Assembly (NCBI RefSeq): GCF_004364865.1
Contig: NZ_SOAU01000001.1
Coordinates: forward strand, 558,001 to 622,000
DNA length: 64,000 bases
Origin: Ilumatobacter fluminis
GTDB lineage: Bacteria; Actinomycetota; Acidimicrobiia; Acidimicrobiales; Ilumatobacteraceae
Direction: 5' to 3'
Shown: positions 34,241 to 42,958 of the stretch, piece after piece
How the letters are laid out: each line of letters begins with the position of its first letter
Position numbering within the stretch: the stretch's first letter is position 1
The notes under the pieces: model-generated
The model's input: only the letters and a program-made list of their open reading frames with translations
Told to the model about the DNA's origin: nothing
The model's database searches: none
Program-made: the position numbers and the translations under genes

Positions 34241-35044
34241 TCAGCGCTGCAGCAGATCCTTCATCTGGCGCTGGATCAGCTTGGCAGCCTGCTTGGGCGC
34301 CAGCCGGACGAGCGCGCCCATCGCCTTGCTGTCCTTGCCGATGTAGACGTGCAACCGCTTCTTCTCGATGCCGGCGATGATCTGCTTCGCTGCCTCGTTC
34401 GGTGTCGTCATCGGGAACTTCGACTCGTTCGCGTCCGCGTCGGCCGGCATGTCGACGCCAGAGTTGGTGGTGATGTCGGTGCTGACGCCGCCGGGCATCA
34501 CGACGCTCACCCCGATGTTCGTCTCACGGAGCTCGGTCCACAACGCCTCGGTCAGCAGCTTCACCGCGGCCTTGCTGGCGCCGTACACGGTCTGGCCGGG
34601 CACTGGGAGGAAGCCGCCCATGCTCGACACGTTGACGATGTGCGCTTCGGGGCGGTCGAGCAGGTGGGGGAGCACCGCGCGGATCGGGTGGATCGTGCCC
34701 CACAGGTTGACGTCGACGACCCGTCGCATCGTGTCCTCGTCGAGTTCGGCGAACGGGATGAACGGTTGGATGATGCCGGCGACATTGATCAACCCGTCGA
34801 TCGGGCCGAGTTCGGCCACGACGCGATCGGGGAGCGCGAACACGGCGTTTCGGTCGGTGATGTCGAGCTCGAACGTGGCCAACTTCGCCGCTGCGCCAGC
34901 CAGTTCGGCCGTCTCGGCGAGCGAGTCGGCGCGCAGGTCGACCGCAGCGACACCGGCGCCCCGCCGCAGCAGCTCCACGACCACTTCACGGCCGATGCCG
35001 TTGCCGCCGCCGGTCACGATCCAGTTCTTGCCGTTCACATCCAT
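34241..35044 (-). CDS. short-chain dehydrogenase/reductase
   Basis: A 267-residue classical SDR. Cofactor motif TGGGNGIG (11-18), NVAG at 87-90, catalytic Ser 140/141 and YGASK (Tyr 154, Lys 158). The C-terminal part is basic (KQAAKLIQRQMKDLL). Probably NAD(P)-dependent oxidation of a hydroxyl; its position behind the thiolase/DUF35 unit, with a 65-bp gap, fits the same lipid pathway. Confidence 0.88.
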   Translation of the reverse strand: MDVNGKNWIVTGGGNGIGREVVVELLRRGAGVAAVDLRADSLAETAELAGAAAKLATFELDITDRNAVFALPDRVVAELGPIDGLINVAGIIQPFIPFAELDEDTMRRVVDVNLWGTIHPIRAVLPHLLDRPEAHIVNVSSMGGFLPVPGQTVYGASKAAVKLLTEALWTELRETNIGVSVVMPGGVSTDITTNSGVDMPADADANESKFPMTTPNEAAKQIIAGIEKKRLHVYIGKDSKAMGALVRLAPKQAAKLIQRQMKDLLQR

Positions 35045-35104
35045 ACCTCCGACCGTACGGAAGGCCCCGGGCGGGATCCAGGGCCTTCCGCCACGATCAG
35101 CCCG

Positions 35105-36310
35105 TCAGGCGCTGCCGGCCAAGAGTTGGTCGACGATGCCGAGGGCGTGATCGATCGAGATCGCGAAGCCGATGTTGGATGCCTGGATCGTGCCGCCGCT
35201 CGACGCCACGGCGGTGTTGATCCCGATGACCTGACCGTCCGCGTTGACGAGTGGGCCACCCGAGTTGCCGGAGCTGATGGCGGCGTCGGTCTGGATCAGC
35301 TCCGTCAGCGTGCCGGAGTCGGTGGCGATCGAACGATCCATCGCCGACACGATGCCGCTCGTCACGGTCATGCTGCCCTCGAGGGCGAGCGCGTTGCCGA
35401 CGGCGATCACCGAATCGCCGACGTCGACCGTGTCGGCCGACGCGGTCTCGGCGGCGACCAAGCCGGTGGTGTCGTCGACCCGCAGGACCGCGACATCGGA
35501 CGCGGCATCGCTCGCGATCAACGTGGCGGCGCGAGGCGTCGTGTCGGCATCGAGCGTCACCTCGACGGTCGTCGCGCCGTCGACGACGTGGGCGTTGGTC
35601 AGGATCAGCCCGTTCACCGCGTCGATCACCACACCGGTGCCGGCGCCTTCGCCCTGCTGCACGACGTCGCCGCGTGGCGTGCGGAGCACCGTCTCGACGG
35701 TGGTGCTCACCGAGACGACCGATTGGTCGACGAGGTCGATCACCGCGGCGACGTCGAGATCGGCCGTCGTCGCCGACGTCGCCAACGCGGTGGCGGTCGT
35801 CGCAGCGGCCGACGTGTCGTCGTCGGCCGACGCGGCGAGGTAGCCGGCCGCCGCACCACCGAACACGGACGCCCCGACCGTGAGCGCCGCGAGCGCGATC
35901 ACGCCCCATGGGCGGGTGCGGCGCCGTGGCCGCGGATCGCCTCCCTCGCGCCGGGTGGTGTGATGGAGCGGTGGCGGCGGGGGAGGAGCGAGCGGCTCAC
36001 CGGCGACGGGTCGCGGCGCGGCGGGCCACCACACGTCGTCGCCGTCAGGTTCGAGGTCCGCCTCTGTGCCGGTCCCGGTAGCGGGTTCGAGCTCGCTCGG
36101 GTCAGGATCGGTTCGGCCGCGTGTGGTGCCGCCGAGACCGGTTGCGTCGGGCCGGGTGCCGCCGAGTCCGGTTGCTTCGGGTCGGGCGGGATCGAAGCGT
36201 TCGGCGGGTTCGGGCGCGGCGTCGGCGGTTCGGGCGGGGTCGAGCTGGGGGCGGTCGAAGCCCGTGTGGACGGTATCGGTGTGGGCGGTTCCGGGGGTTG
36301 CCATGACCAC
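35105..36310 (-). CDS. membrane-anchored trypsin-like serine protease (HtrA/DegP-like, no PDZ)
   Basis: A 401-residue protein. A long Pro/Asp-rich cytoplasmic N-terminus (about 1-130) precedes one membrane segment (about 135-160), so the protease domain is outside. Triad motifs: TNAHVVDG (His), SDVAVLRV (Asp) and SSGNSGGP (Ser). The chain stops right after the protease domain, without the PDZ domain typical of HtrA. ATG 36304 is an equally possible start. Likely envelope stress or processing protease. Confidence 0.86.
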   Translation of the reverse strand: MVMATPGTAHTDTVHTGFDRPQLDPARTADAAPEPAERFDPARPEATGLGGTRPDATGLGGTTRGRTDPDPSELEPATGTGTEADLEPDGDDVWWPAAPRPVAGEPLAPPPPPPLHHTTRREGGDPRPRRRTRPWGVIALAALTVGASVFGGAAAGYLAASADDDTSAAATTATALATSATTADLDVAAVIDLVDQSVVSVSTTVETVLRTPRGDVVQQGEGAGTGVVIDAVNGLILTNAHVVDGATTVEVTLDADTTPRAATLIASDAASDVAVLRVDDTTGLVAAETASADTVDVGDSVIAVGNALALEGSMTVTSGIVSAMDRSIATDSGTLTELIQTDAAISSGNSGGPLVNADGQVIGINTAVASSGGTIQASNIGFAISIDHALGIVDQLLAGSA

Positions 36311-36382
36311 ACCGTGCGCCGTGAACCCAAGAGCCCCGCAAGACCCACCACAGAGTTCGCTGTGAATCCACCCCCACCTCCC

Positions 36383-36555
36383 GGACGCCTGGTGGATTAC
36401 ATCGCCTGGGTGTCCACGGGTGGACGCCTGGTGGATTTAATCGCCTGGGTGTCCGGGGTGGGTTGTGGCGTCGGGTGGGGTGCGGACGCCTGGTGGATTA
36501 AATCGCCTGGGTGTCCACGGGTGGACGCCTGGTGGATTTAATCGCCTGGGCGTCC
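36383..36555. repeat. four 33-bp near-palindromic units in two tandem 101-bp blocks
   Basis: Units at 36383-36415, 36422-36454, 36484-36516 and 36523-36555 each begin GGACGCCTGGTGGATT, have an AT-rich centre and end GCCTGGGTGTCC (last copy CGTCC). Units 1/3 and 2/4 are each 101 bp apart, so a pair was duplicated. Ends are complementary (GGAC/GTCC) and the centre GATTTAATC is nearly self-complementary. The block fills most of the 352-bp gap between protease and LigB starts. No coding sense seen; regulatory or recombination role unknown. Confidence 0.85.
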
Positions 36556-36617
36556 GGGTGGGTTGTGGTGTCGGGTGGTGTCGGGTGAGCGGGTGACGGA
36601 CCGATCGGGACGATATA

Positions 36618-36631
36618 GTTCAGAATTGAAC
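36618..36631. promoter_or_regulatory. candidate operator/promoter of the LigB gene
   Basis: Perfect dyad GTTCA-N4-TGAAC, overlapping a TATAGTT hexamer at about 36614, 31 bp before the ATG of the LigB dioxygenase. The type of site is used by MarR- or TetR-like repressors; no such gene is adjacent. Confidence 0.45.
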
Positions 36632-36662
36632 AGTTGCTCGAACCCGGTGGAACGGAGCCCCC

Positions 36663-37493
36663 ATGACGAACCGACTTCCCGTCTACGCCATCTCCCACGG
36701 TGGCGGACCATGGCCCTGGATCAAAGACCTGATGCCCGTCGACTGGGCTCCGCTCGAGCAGTCGCTCCAGGCGATCCCGAGCGAGGCCGGTGTGGCCCCG
36801 AAGGCCGTCCTCGTCATCAGCGGGCATTGGGAGCAGCACGCGTTCACCGTGCAGACCAGCCCGAACCCGCCGATGCTGTACGACTACGGCGGCTTCCCCG
36901 ACTTCACGTACCAGATCCAATACCCGGCACCCGGCGCACCGGCGATCGCCGAACGAACCCAGCAGCTCCTCGCCGACGCCGGACTCCCCGCCGCCGCCGA
37001 CCCGAACCGCGGCTTCGACCACGGTGTGTTCGCACCGCTGTACGTGATGTACCCCGACGCCGAAGTGCCCGTGTTCCAGCTGTCGATGCTGCGCGGCTAC
37101 GACCCGGCGGCACACCTCGCCGCCGGCCGCGCGCTCGCACCGCTGCGCGACGAAGGCGTTCTGATCGTCGGGAGCGGACTGCCGAGCTTCCACGACCTGT
37201 CGAAGTTCGGACCGGCGTCGAGCGGTCCGTCGATCGAGTTCGACGACTGGCTCACCGAGACGATGGTCGAGTTCACCGGCGCCGAGCGCAGCGAACGTCT
37301 GCTCGACTGGGCCAAGGCGCCGAGCGCCCGTGTCTGCCATCCGCGCGAAGACCACTTCATCCCGCTACTCGTCGCCGTCGGCGCCGCCGAGGACGAGCCG
37401 GGTGTGCGCCAGTATCACGAGGACGGGTTCATGGGTGGGCACACCGCCTCGTCGGGCTACCGCATCGGCGAACCCATCGCAGCGATGGCCTGA
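36663..37493 (+). CDS. class III extradiol dioxygenase, LigB/DODA type
   Basis: A 276-residue enzyme. Metal-site residues fit the DODA family: His 12 in ISHGGG, His 55 in SGHWEQ, His 120 in FDHGVFAPL and a late His in REDHFIPLL. Bacterial members cleave catechols or related enediols with Fe(II) or Zn(II). Monocistronic. A palindrome at 36618-36631 covers its promoter. Confidence 0.87.
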   Translation: MTNRLPVYAISHGGGPWPWIKDLMPVDWAPLEQSLQAIPSEAGVAPKAVLVISGHWEQHAFTVQTSPNPPMLYDYGGFPDFTYQIQYPAPGAPAIAERTQQLLADAGLPAAADPNRGFDHGVFAPLYVMYPDAEVPVFQLSMLRGYDPAAHLAAGRALAPLRDEGVLIVGSGLPSFHDLSKFGPASSGPSIEFDDWLTETMVEFTGAERSERLLDWAKAPSARVCHPREDHFIPLLVAVGAAEDEPGVRQYHEDGFMGGHTASSGYRIGEPIAAMA

Positions 37494-37684
37494 GGAGTCG
37501 AGCGGCTCGGCCCGGCACGACCAGGGCGGGCCGGTCAGCTCTCGAAGGGAAGGGCGGCCCCGACGGGCGCAACGATGACCGGCTCAACGTCTGCGTTTGG
37601 TTCGTCGCGCGACGCGTCGACCGGCCTGCCGATATATCTCCAGTCGACCCGTGATCAACGGCGTCGTCGTGCGTGTGCACAGGC
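37494..37684. other. gap without recognisable gene
   Basis: Together with the short candidate gene at 37685-37852 and the following 80 bp, this forms a 439-bp stretch between the LigB and thiolase genes. I see no family-like protein, tRNA or clear hairpin with a T-run in these first 191 bases. Confidence 0.5.
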
Positions 37685-37852
37685 ATGCTTGCTCCCTTCT
37701 ACCGCAGTTCGGATCGACGGTCTGCTTCCTCGGCACGTCGCTCGACGAGCCGGCGCCCCCGCTACGTCGTGACCACGGTGGTGGTCGGCGGGATCGTGGT
37801 CACCATGGCGGTCGTGGCAACCAACCGCGAGACGCCGCGCCACAACGCCTGA
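37685..37852 (+). CDS. possible 55-residue single-pass membrane protein
   Basis: A short reading frame from ATG 37685 to TGA 37850-37852. A basic, Ser/Arg-rich N-terminus (residues 7-26) is followed by one clean membrane segment (about 28-46, VVTTVVVGGIVVTMAVVAT) and a short polar tail. Arg-rich start plus one Val/Thr segment looks like a real small protein, but there is no good ribosome site, so it could be chance. Confidence 0.35.
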   Translation: MLAPFYRSSDRRSASSARRSTSRRPRYVVTTVVVGGIVVTMAVVATNRETPRHNA

Positions 37853-37932
37853 CGTCGTGTGCTCCGACTCTCGGGTGACCACCGCGTCGCGAAAGACTGC
37901 GAAGCGTCAACCCGGATGAACAGGAGCAACAC

Positions 37933-39153
37933 ATGGCCGACGCGTACATCATCGATGCGGTTCGGACCCCGCGCGGGATCGGGAAACAGGGCAAAGGCGC
38001 TCTCGCCCACCTGCACCCGCAGCACCTGGCGCGCACCGTGCTCGAGGCCCTCGTCGACCGCAACGGGTTCGACACCGCCGACGTCGACGACGTGATCTGG
38101 GGAACCAGCGCACAGCAGGGTCCGCAGAGCGGCGACCTCGGGCGCATGGCGGCGCTCGATGCCGGCTACGACATCACCGCCAGTGGTGTCACCCTCGACC
38201 GCTTCTGTGGATCTGGTATCACCGCCAACAACCTCGCCGCGCACTCGATCATGGCCGGCATGGAAGACCTCGTCGTCGGCGGCGGTACCGAGATGATGTC
38301 GATCAAGCACCCGAACATGCTCCCGATGGGTGCCCTGAACGAGCACCTCCGTGATCTGCATCCGCAATCGAACCAGGGGGTGTGCGCCGACGCGATCGCC
38401 ACGATCGAGGGCATCGATCGCGACGCACTCGACGCACTCGCCGTCGAGTCGCAGAACCGTGCGGCCCGTGCGATCGACGAGGGTCGATTCGACAAGAGCC
38501 TGATCCCGGTGCTGAACCCCGACGGCTCGGTGGCGCTCGACCGCGAAGAGTTCCCGCGGCCCAACACGACGATGGAGTCGCTCGCGCAGCTGCCGCCGAG
38601 CTTCGAGAAGCTCGCCGACATGGCGTACCCGGGTGAGCCGACGTTCCGCGAGCTGATCAACCAGCGCTATCCCGACCTCGACATCCAGCACGTCCACCAC
38701 GCCGGCAACTCGTCCGGCGTGGTCGACGGCGCGGCGGCAATCTTGTGGGCGAGCGACGACTACGCGAAGCAGCACGGCCTGAAGCCGCGTGCGCGGGTCG
38801 TCGCCACGGCGAACATGGGCGACGACCCGACGCTGATGTTGAACGCCCCGGTGCCGGCAGCGAAGAAGGTGCTCGCTCGAGCCGGGATGACGCTCGACGA
38901 CATCGACATCTTCGAAGTCAACGAAGCGTTCGCCGTCGTCGCGGAGAAGTTCATCCGCGACCTCGAACTCGATCGCGACAAGGTCAACGTGAACGGCGGC
39001 GCGATGGCGCTCGGCCATCCCATCGGGGCGACCGGAGCGATCCTGATCGGCACCGTGCTCGACGAGCTCGAGCGCACCGACCAGCAGGTCGGCCTGATCA
39101 CCATGTGCGCCGGCGGCGGCATGGCCCCCGCCATCATCATCGAACGAGTCTGA
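37933..39153 (+). CDS. acetyl-CoA C-acyltransferase (FadA5/FadA6-like thiolase)
   Basis: A 406-residue degradative thiolase. Cys 92 in DRFCGSG is the nucleophile, His is in ALGHPIGATGA and the second Cys in TMCAGGGMA. FNEAFAVV-type NEAF motif is present (VNEAFAVVAE). Overall layout matches mycobacterial FadA5/FadA6 (beta-ketoacyl or steroid-derived CoA). AGGAG at 37922 supports ATG 37933. Single gene, followed by palindromic repeats. Confidence 0.9.
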   Translation: MADAYIIDAVRTPRGIGKQGKGALAHLHPQHLARTVLEALVDRNGFDTADVDDVIWGTSAQQGPQSGDLGRMAALDAGYDITASGVTLDRFCGSGITANNLAAHSIMAGMEDLVVGGGTEMMSIKHPNMLPMGALNEHLRDLHPQSNQGVCADAIATIEGIDRDALDALAVESQNRAARAIDEGRFDKSLIPVLNPDGSVALDREEFPRPNTTMESLAQLPPSFEKLADMAYPGEPTFRELINQRYPDLDIQHVHHAGNSSGVVDGAAAILWASDDYAKQHGLKPRARVVATANMGDDPTLMLNAPVPAAKKVLARAGMTLDDIDIFEVNEAFAVVAEKFIRDLELDRDKVNVNGGAMALGHPIGATGAILIGTVLDELERTDQQVGLITMCAGGGMAPAIIIERV

Positions 39154-39168
39154 GCGACCAACCAGCTT

Positions 39169-39228
39169 CGGGTCGGGTGTCGGAGGTGACGGCGAGAAAC
39201 GAGCCGTTACCGGAGATCACCTGACCCG
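39169..39228. repeat. nested palindromic repeat A (GGGTG...CACC family)
   Basis: Outer arms CGGGTCGGGTG (39169-39179) and CACCTGACCCG (39218-39228) pair with one G-T; inner arms GGTGACGGC (39185-39193) and GCCGTTACC (39203-39211) pair with one G-T. It lies 16 bp after the thiolase stop. The same outer arms occur in elements B to F. Confidence 0.75.
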
Positions 39229-39284
39229 GGACGGGTGCGCGAACCCACTCGCTCGAGCCGCTTGGCCAACTCGAGGACACCGGA

Positions 39285-39344
39285 GTCAGGTGACTGCCGG
39301 TAACGCCTCGCCCAGAGGGCGAGTCGTCACCTCTGGCACCTGAC
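39285..39344. repeat. nested palindromic repeat B, left copy flanking the PhyH gene
   Basis: Three nested stems: outer GTCAGGTG/CACCTGAC, middle GGTAACG/CGTCACC and inner CTCGCCC/GGGCGAG with an AGA loop. Nearly identical to element C at 40265-40324; together they bracket one gene. No T-run follows. Confidence 0.8.
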
Positions 39345-39373
39345 CCGCGGTGCTCGTCGGGCAGACTCGGGGC

Positions 39374-40198
39374 ATGGGGATTCAACGGTTCACGGTGGAG
39401 TCGTCGGCCGACGAGGTCGCGGCGGCGTTGGCTGCCGACGGAGTCGCGATCGTCGAGCGGGCGGTGCCCGAGTCGGTGATCGACGCCGTACTCACCGAGA
39501 TGGAGCCGCACATCGAGGCGACGCCGACCGGTATCGACGACTTCATGGGACACAACACCCGTCGGACCGGCAGCCTCCTCACCCGGTCGACCGCGTCGCA
39601 CGATCTCGTGATGCATCCCCTCGTCATCGGCGTCTGCGATCGCGTGCTCGGTGAACGAGCGAGCACCTATCAGCTCCATCTCACCCAGGTCATCGACGTC
39701 GGTCCGGGCTCTCCGAAGCAGATGTTGCATCGCGATCAATGGGCGTGGGACTTCTATCCGTTCCCGGTCGGCTTCGAGGTCGAGGTCTCCACCATCTGGG
39801 CCGGTGTCGACTTCAGCGTGGAGAACGGTGCGACACGGGTGATCCCCGGGAGTCACCGCTGGGACCCCGAGCGCAAGGGCGCCGACGACGAGACCGTCTC
39901 GGCCGAGATGCCGAAGGGGTCGGTCGTGCTGTACACGGGTTCGCTCATTCATGGTGCGGGCACGAACGACTCCGACGCTCGGCGGACCGGCATCAACATC
40001 GACTACTGCCTCGGATGGCTCCGCCAAGAGGAGAATCAGTACTTGTCGTGTCCGCCGGAACAGGCTCGCGATCTCCCTGTCGAGTTGGCGAAGCTCGCCG
40101 GCTACTCGCGAGCGGCGATCGCGCTCGGCTACTACGGCGACACCCTCGACCCGCTCGAGGCCGTCCACCCCGGCACCACCACTGGCCCCAGCTTCTGA
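39374..40198 (+). CDS. PhyH-family Fe(II)/2-oxoglutarate dioxygenase (second copy)
   Basis: A 274-residue oxygenase. Iron ligands His 119 and Asp 121 (LHRDQW) and His 193 (IHGAGTN); a later Arg in ARRTGIN fits 2-oxoglutarate binding. Only weakly similar by eye to the PhyH at 9611, so not a local duplicate. It stands alone between two direct copies of a nested palindrome (B and C). Substrate unknown. Confidence 0.85.
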   Translation: MGIQRFTVESSADEVAAALAADGVAIVERAVPESVIDAVLTEMEPHIEATPTGIDDFMGHNTRRTGSLLTRSTASHDLVMHPLVIGVCDRVLGERASTYQLHLTQVIDVGPGSPKQMLHRDQWAWDFYPFPVGFEVEVSTIWAGVDFSVENGATRVIPGSHRWDPERKGADDETVSAEMPKGSVVLYTGSLIHGAGTNDSDARRTGINIDYCLGWLRQEENQYLSCPPEQARDLPVELAKLAGYSRAAIALGYYGDTLDPLEAVHPGTTTGPSF

Positions 40199-40264
40199 CC
40201 GACCCCGGGGTGGGTGCGCGAACCGGAGGGAACGAGTCGTCGGGCCGGACCACAGGGCCCCGGA

Positions 40265-40324
40265 GTCAGGCGACCGTTGGTAACGCCTCGCCCAGCGGGC
40301 GAGTCGTCACCTCTGGCACCTGAC
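40265..40324. repeat. nested palindromic repeat C, right copy flanking the PhyH gene
   Basis: Matches element B at about nine bases in ten over 70 bp (40261-40330 against 39281-39350), same orientation, 980 bp apart. Inner stem CTCGCCC/GGGCGAG is kept. Left of both copies a shared GGGTGCGCGAACC lies roughly 45-55 bp away, so the repeated block may be about 120 bp long. Confidence 0.8.
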
Positions 40325-40387
40325 CCGCGGACCTGACCGACCGCGGTGGTGCTCGGCTACGTTTGCGGCGCCGATCAGGAGGACCGG

Positions 40388-41674
40388 ATGGAAGCCGACA
40401 TCGCCGTCATCGCAGGGATGATCATCGCGTTCGCCTTGGTGTCGCGGCGCGTCGCATCGATGGCGCTCACGATGCCGATGGTCTTCGTCGCGGCGGGCGC
40501 TCTCACCGACTGGTTCGGTGTCGTCGAACTCGCCGTCGAGACCGAGGGCGTCGCCGTCCTCGGCGAGATCACCCTGGCGATCATCCTGTTCGGCGATTCG
40601 GCTCGCATGGACGTCCGCTCGCTCGAACGCCAGGTCGGGCTGCCGGCGCGCCTCCTCCTCATCGGGCTCCCGCTCACGGTGTTGCTCGGTGCCGTTCTGT
40701 TCGCGCTCCTCATCCCCGGATTGTCCGGCTGGGAAGCGGCGCTCGTCGCAGCGATCCTGTCGCCGACCGATGCCGCGCTCGGCCAGGCCGTGGTCGAGGA
40801 CCGGTCGGTGCCGAAATGGGTCCGTCAGGGTCTCAACGTCGAATCGGGTCTGAACGACGGTCTCGCCGTTCCGGCCGTGCTGCTGTTCATCGCTCTGGCC
40901 ACGGGCGAGGAGACGAAGCCGGGCTTCTGGGGCCGATTCATCGTCGAACAGATCGGGCTCGGGGTCGTCATCGGCGTCGCCTGCGGACTGGTCGGCGGCG
41001 CACTGCTCGTGCGGGCCCACCGTCACGGCCTCGTCCAGGGCATCTACGCCCAGCTCGCCACCCTGTCGATCGCCGTGCTCGCCTTCGCCGGCTCGGAAGT
41101 CGCCGGCGCCAACGGGTTCATCGCTGCGTTCACCGCCGGACTCGCATTCGGGGCTGCCACTGGACGCGAGAAGGCCGAGGAGTACGACGAGTACACCGAG
41201 GACACCGGCCGCCTGCTCGCGATCGCGTCCTTCTTCGTGTTCGGCAATCTGTTCGTCGTCGAGGCCGTCGGCGACACGACGGTCGCCGTCGTGGCGAGCG
41301 CCGTGCTGGCCCTGACGGTGATGCGGATGGCCCCGGTGGCCGTCGCGATGACGGGTATGGGTGCGGCGCCACAGACCAAGTTGTTCATCGGTTGGTTCGG
41401 CCCGCGTGGCCTGGCGTCGATGCTGTTCGGTCTGCAGCTGCTGGAAGAAGGCGTCGCCGAAGGGCTGTCCGATGCCGACGAGCTGTTCGCGATCATCGCC
41501 TGGACCGTCGTGGCGAGCGTGGTGGCCCACGGAGCGACGGCGACCTGGGGCGCCCACCGGTACGGCGAGTGGTATGCAGCGATGCCCGACCACGAACGCG
41601 ACGCGATGCCCGAGTCGGCCGAGGTGCGAGACCGGCGGGTGCGATGGTCGCTCCATCGGGCCCCGAAGGTCTGA
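40388..41674 (+). CDS. Na+/H+ antiporter, CPA1 type
   Basis: A 428-residue polytopic protein with about 12 hydrophobic segments. The ion-binding ND motif is in NVESGLNDGLAVP, and LSPTDAALGQAVV and GWFGPRGLASMLF are also characteristic of CPA1 exchangers. The C-terminus is short, without a TrkA domain. AGGAGG precedes ATG 40388. Role: exchange of sodium or potassium for protons at the cell membrane. Confidence 0.9.
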   Translation: MEADIAVIAGMIIAFALVSRRVASMALTMPMVFVAAGALTDWFGVVELAVETEGVAVLGEITLAIILFGDSARMDVRSLERQVGLPARLLLIGLPLTVLLGAVLFALLIPGLSGWEAALVAAILSPTDAALGQAVVEDRSVPKWVRQGLNVESGLNDGLAVPAVLLFIALATGEETKPGFWGRFIVEQIGLGVVIGVACGLVGGALLVRAHRHGLVQGIYAQLATLSIAVLAFAGSEVAGANGFIAAFTAGLAFGAATGREKAEEYDEYTEDTGRLLAIASFFVFGNLFVVEAVGDTTVAVVASAVLALTVMRMAPVAVAMTGMGAAPQTKLFIGWFGPRGLASMLFGLQLLEEGVAEGLSDADELFAIIAWTVVASVVAHGATATWGAHRYGEWYAAMPDHERDAMPESAEVRDRRVRWSLHRAPKV

Positions 41675-41716
41675 CTCACCGGTTTCGCTCGGCGCCTCTC
41701 GGGGGACAGGCGAACC

Positions 41717-41986
41717 ATGGCTGCGACCTACTCCGTCGTCGTCGACCCCGAGGTCGGGCTCGACGAGATCGAGCTCGACGATCTGGGCGTCGAGCAACGC
41801 CTGTCGTCATCGCACGCACTGGTCGAGACCGAGTTCACCCAGTCGGAGCTCTATCACGACATCAAGTGGCGCCTGCCGGACGACACCGCTCTGTTCGTCG
41901 GTCGGCTGGCCGCGACCCCGAAGATGAAGGGCCAGCGCCCTGGGTCGGTGAGCTGGTCGCGCGCCGACCTCGACACTCAGGCGTAG
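41717..41986 (+). CDS. hypothetical protein, 89 residues
   Basis: A small acidic protein without signal or membrane segment; no family recognised. The start ATG 41717 follows GGGGGACAGG. It sits 42 bp behind the antiporter gene and its last 10 bp overlap the end of the convergent LLM gene, so the two share their 3' ends. Confidence 0.55.
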   Translation: MAATYSVVVDPEVGLDEIELDDLGVEQRLSSSHALVETEFTQSELYHDIKWRLPDDTALFVGRLAATPKMKGQRPGSVSWSRADLDTQA

Positions 41987-42885
41987 GCGGCGACGAGTTC
42001 CTCGACCGCCTTGGCCTGGCCGCCGCTCGTCGAGGACGGCACGATGATCGGGTCGGTGACGCCGGCGTCGAACCAGGCGTCGATGCCGTCGCGGACCCGT
42101 CCGGCCGGACCGGACAGCGTGCAGTCGTCGAGCCAGGCGTCGGACATGGCGACCATCAGTGCGGCGTCGTCCTTGGCGTCGAGAGCTGCCTTCGCTGCGT
42201 GCATCTCGTCGGCGTAGCCGGCATCGATCCAGTAGTTGCGGTAGTTCGGCAGCGCCACGTAGCCCTTCAGCGTCGCCCGGTTGCGGGCCCGGGCCGCTTC
42301 GAGATCGTCGTCGATGACGGTGGGGATCATGTTCCCGATGCGGAATCCGTCGCCGAGTCGGGCGTCGGGCACCAGCCCCAGCGAGTGCGCCATCCGACTG
42401 CGTGACGCGTTCGCCCACACAGCGCCGTCGCCGACCTCGACGGAGAGGTCGACCATCTTGTCGCGCAGGGTCGCCAGGTCGATCGGGGGCAGGTCGCCCA
42501 TCCGCTCGGCGGCGGCCCGCATCGTCGTCACGTACTCGCGCATGTCGGAGAGCGGCTTGCCCGTGTCGACGCCGAGCCGCTTGACGACCGGGCCGTGGGT
42601 GACGCCGACGCCGAGTCGGAACCGGCCGCCCGAGACCTCGTGGAGGTAGGTCGCCGACGTCGCCAGTGCGATGGGGTGCTGGAGGTAGATCGGTTGGATC
42701 GACGTGCCGACGTGCAGCGTCTCGGTCGTGTGGGCGATCGACAGGCAGAGGCCGATGGCATCACCGAACGACGGGCAGTAGATGCCGGTGAACCCCGCCG
42801 CCTCGATCTCGGTGGCCATGGCGATCGTGCGGGTTCGCTTGCCCGGTGTGGCGGCGAGCGAGACGGAAGGCATGCGGTCGGTCAT
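41977..42885 (-). CDS. LLM-class F420-dependent-type oxidoreductase
   Basis: A 302-residue luciferase-like TIM barrel. ALATSATYLHEVSGGRFRLG and the GVGVTHGPVVKRLGV loop are typical of actinobacterial F420-dependent LLM proteins. No partner gene. ATG 42885 is preferred to ATG 42873 because it gives the longer family-like start. Cofactor F420 rather than FMN is inferred from family resemblance. Confidence 0.83.
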   Translation of the reverse strand: MTDRMPSVSLAATPGKRTRTIAMATEIEAAGFTGIYCPSFGDAIGLCLSIAHTTETLHVGTSIQPIYLQHPIALATSATYLHEVSGGRFRLGVGVTHGPVVKRLGVDTGKPLSDMREYVTTMRAAAERMGDLPPIDLATLRDKMVDLSVEVGDGAVWANASRSRMAHSLGLVPDARLGDGFRIGNMIPTVIDDDLEAARARNRATLKGYVALPNYRNYWIDAGYADEMHAAKAALDAKDDAALMVAMSDAWLDDCTLSGPAGRVRDGIDAWFDAGVTDPIIVPSSTSGGQAKAVEELVAAYA

Positions 42886-42958
42886 GCCGCCGACCGTACC
42901 CGTGCGCCGTCGGCGGGCCCGATCCCGGGCGGCAGCTCCATCGCGCAGCAGGCGGGGA

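Noticed and set aside
36383-36555. Repeat array considered as CRISPR
   Set aside because: Spacers are 6 or 29 bp and are themselves duplicated, only four units exist and no cas gene is near.
39285-39344. Nested palindrome considered as a tRNA or structured RNA gene
   Set aside because: Three nested stems on one axis do not form a cloverleaf, and near-copies occur at other intergenic sites.
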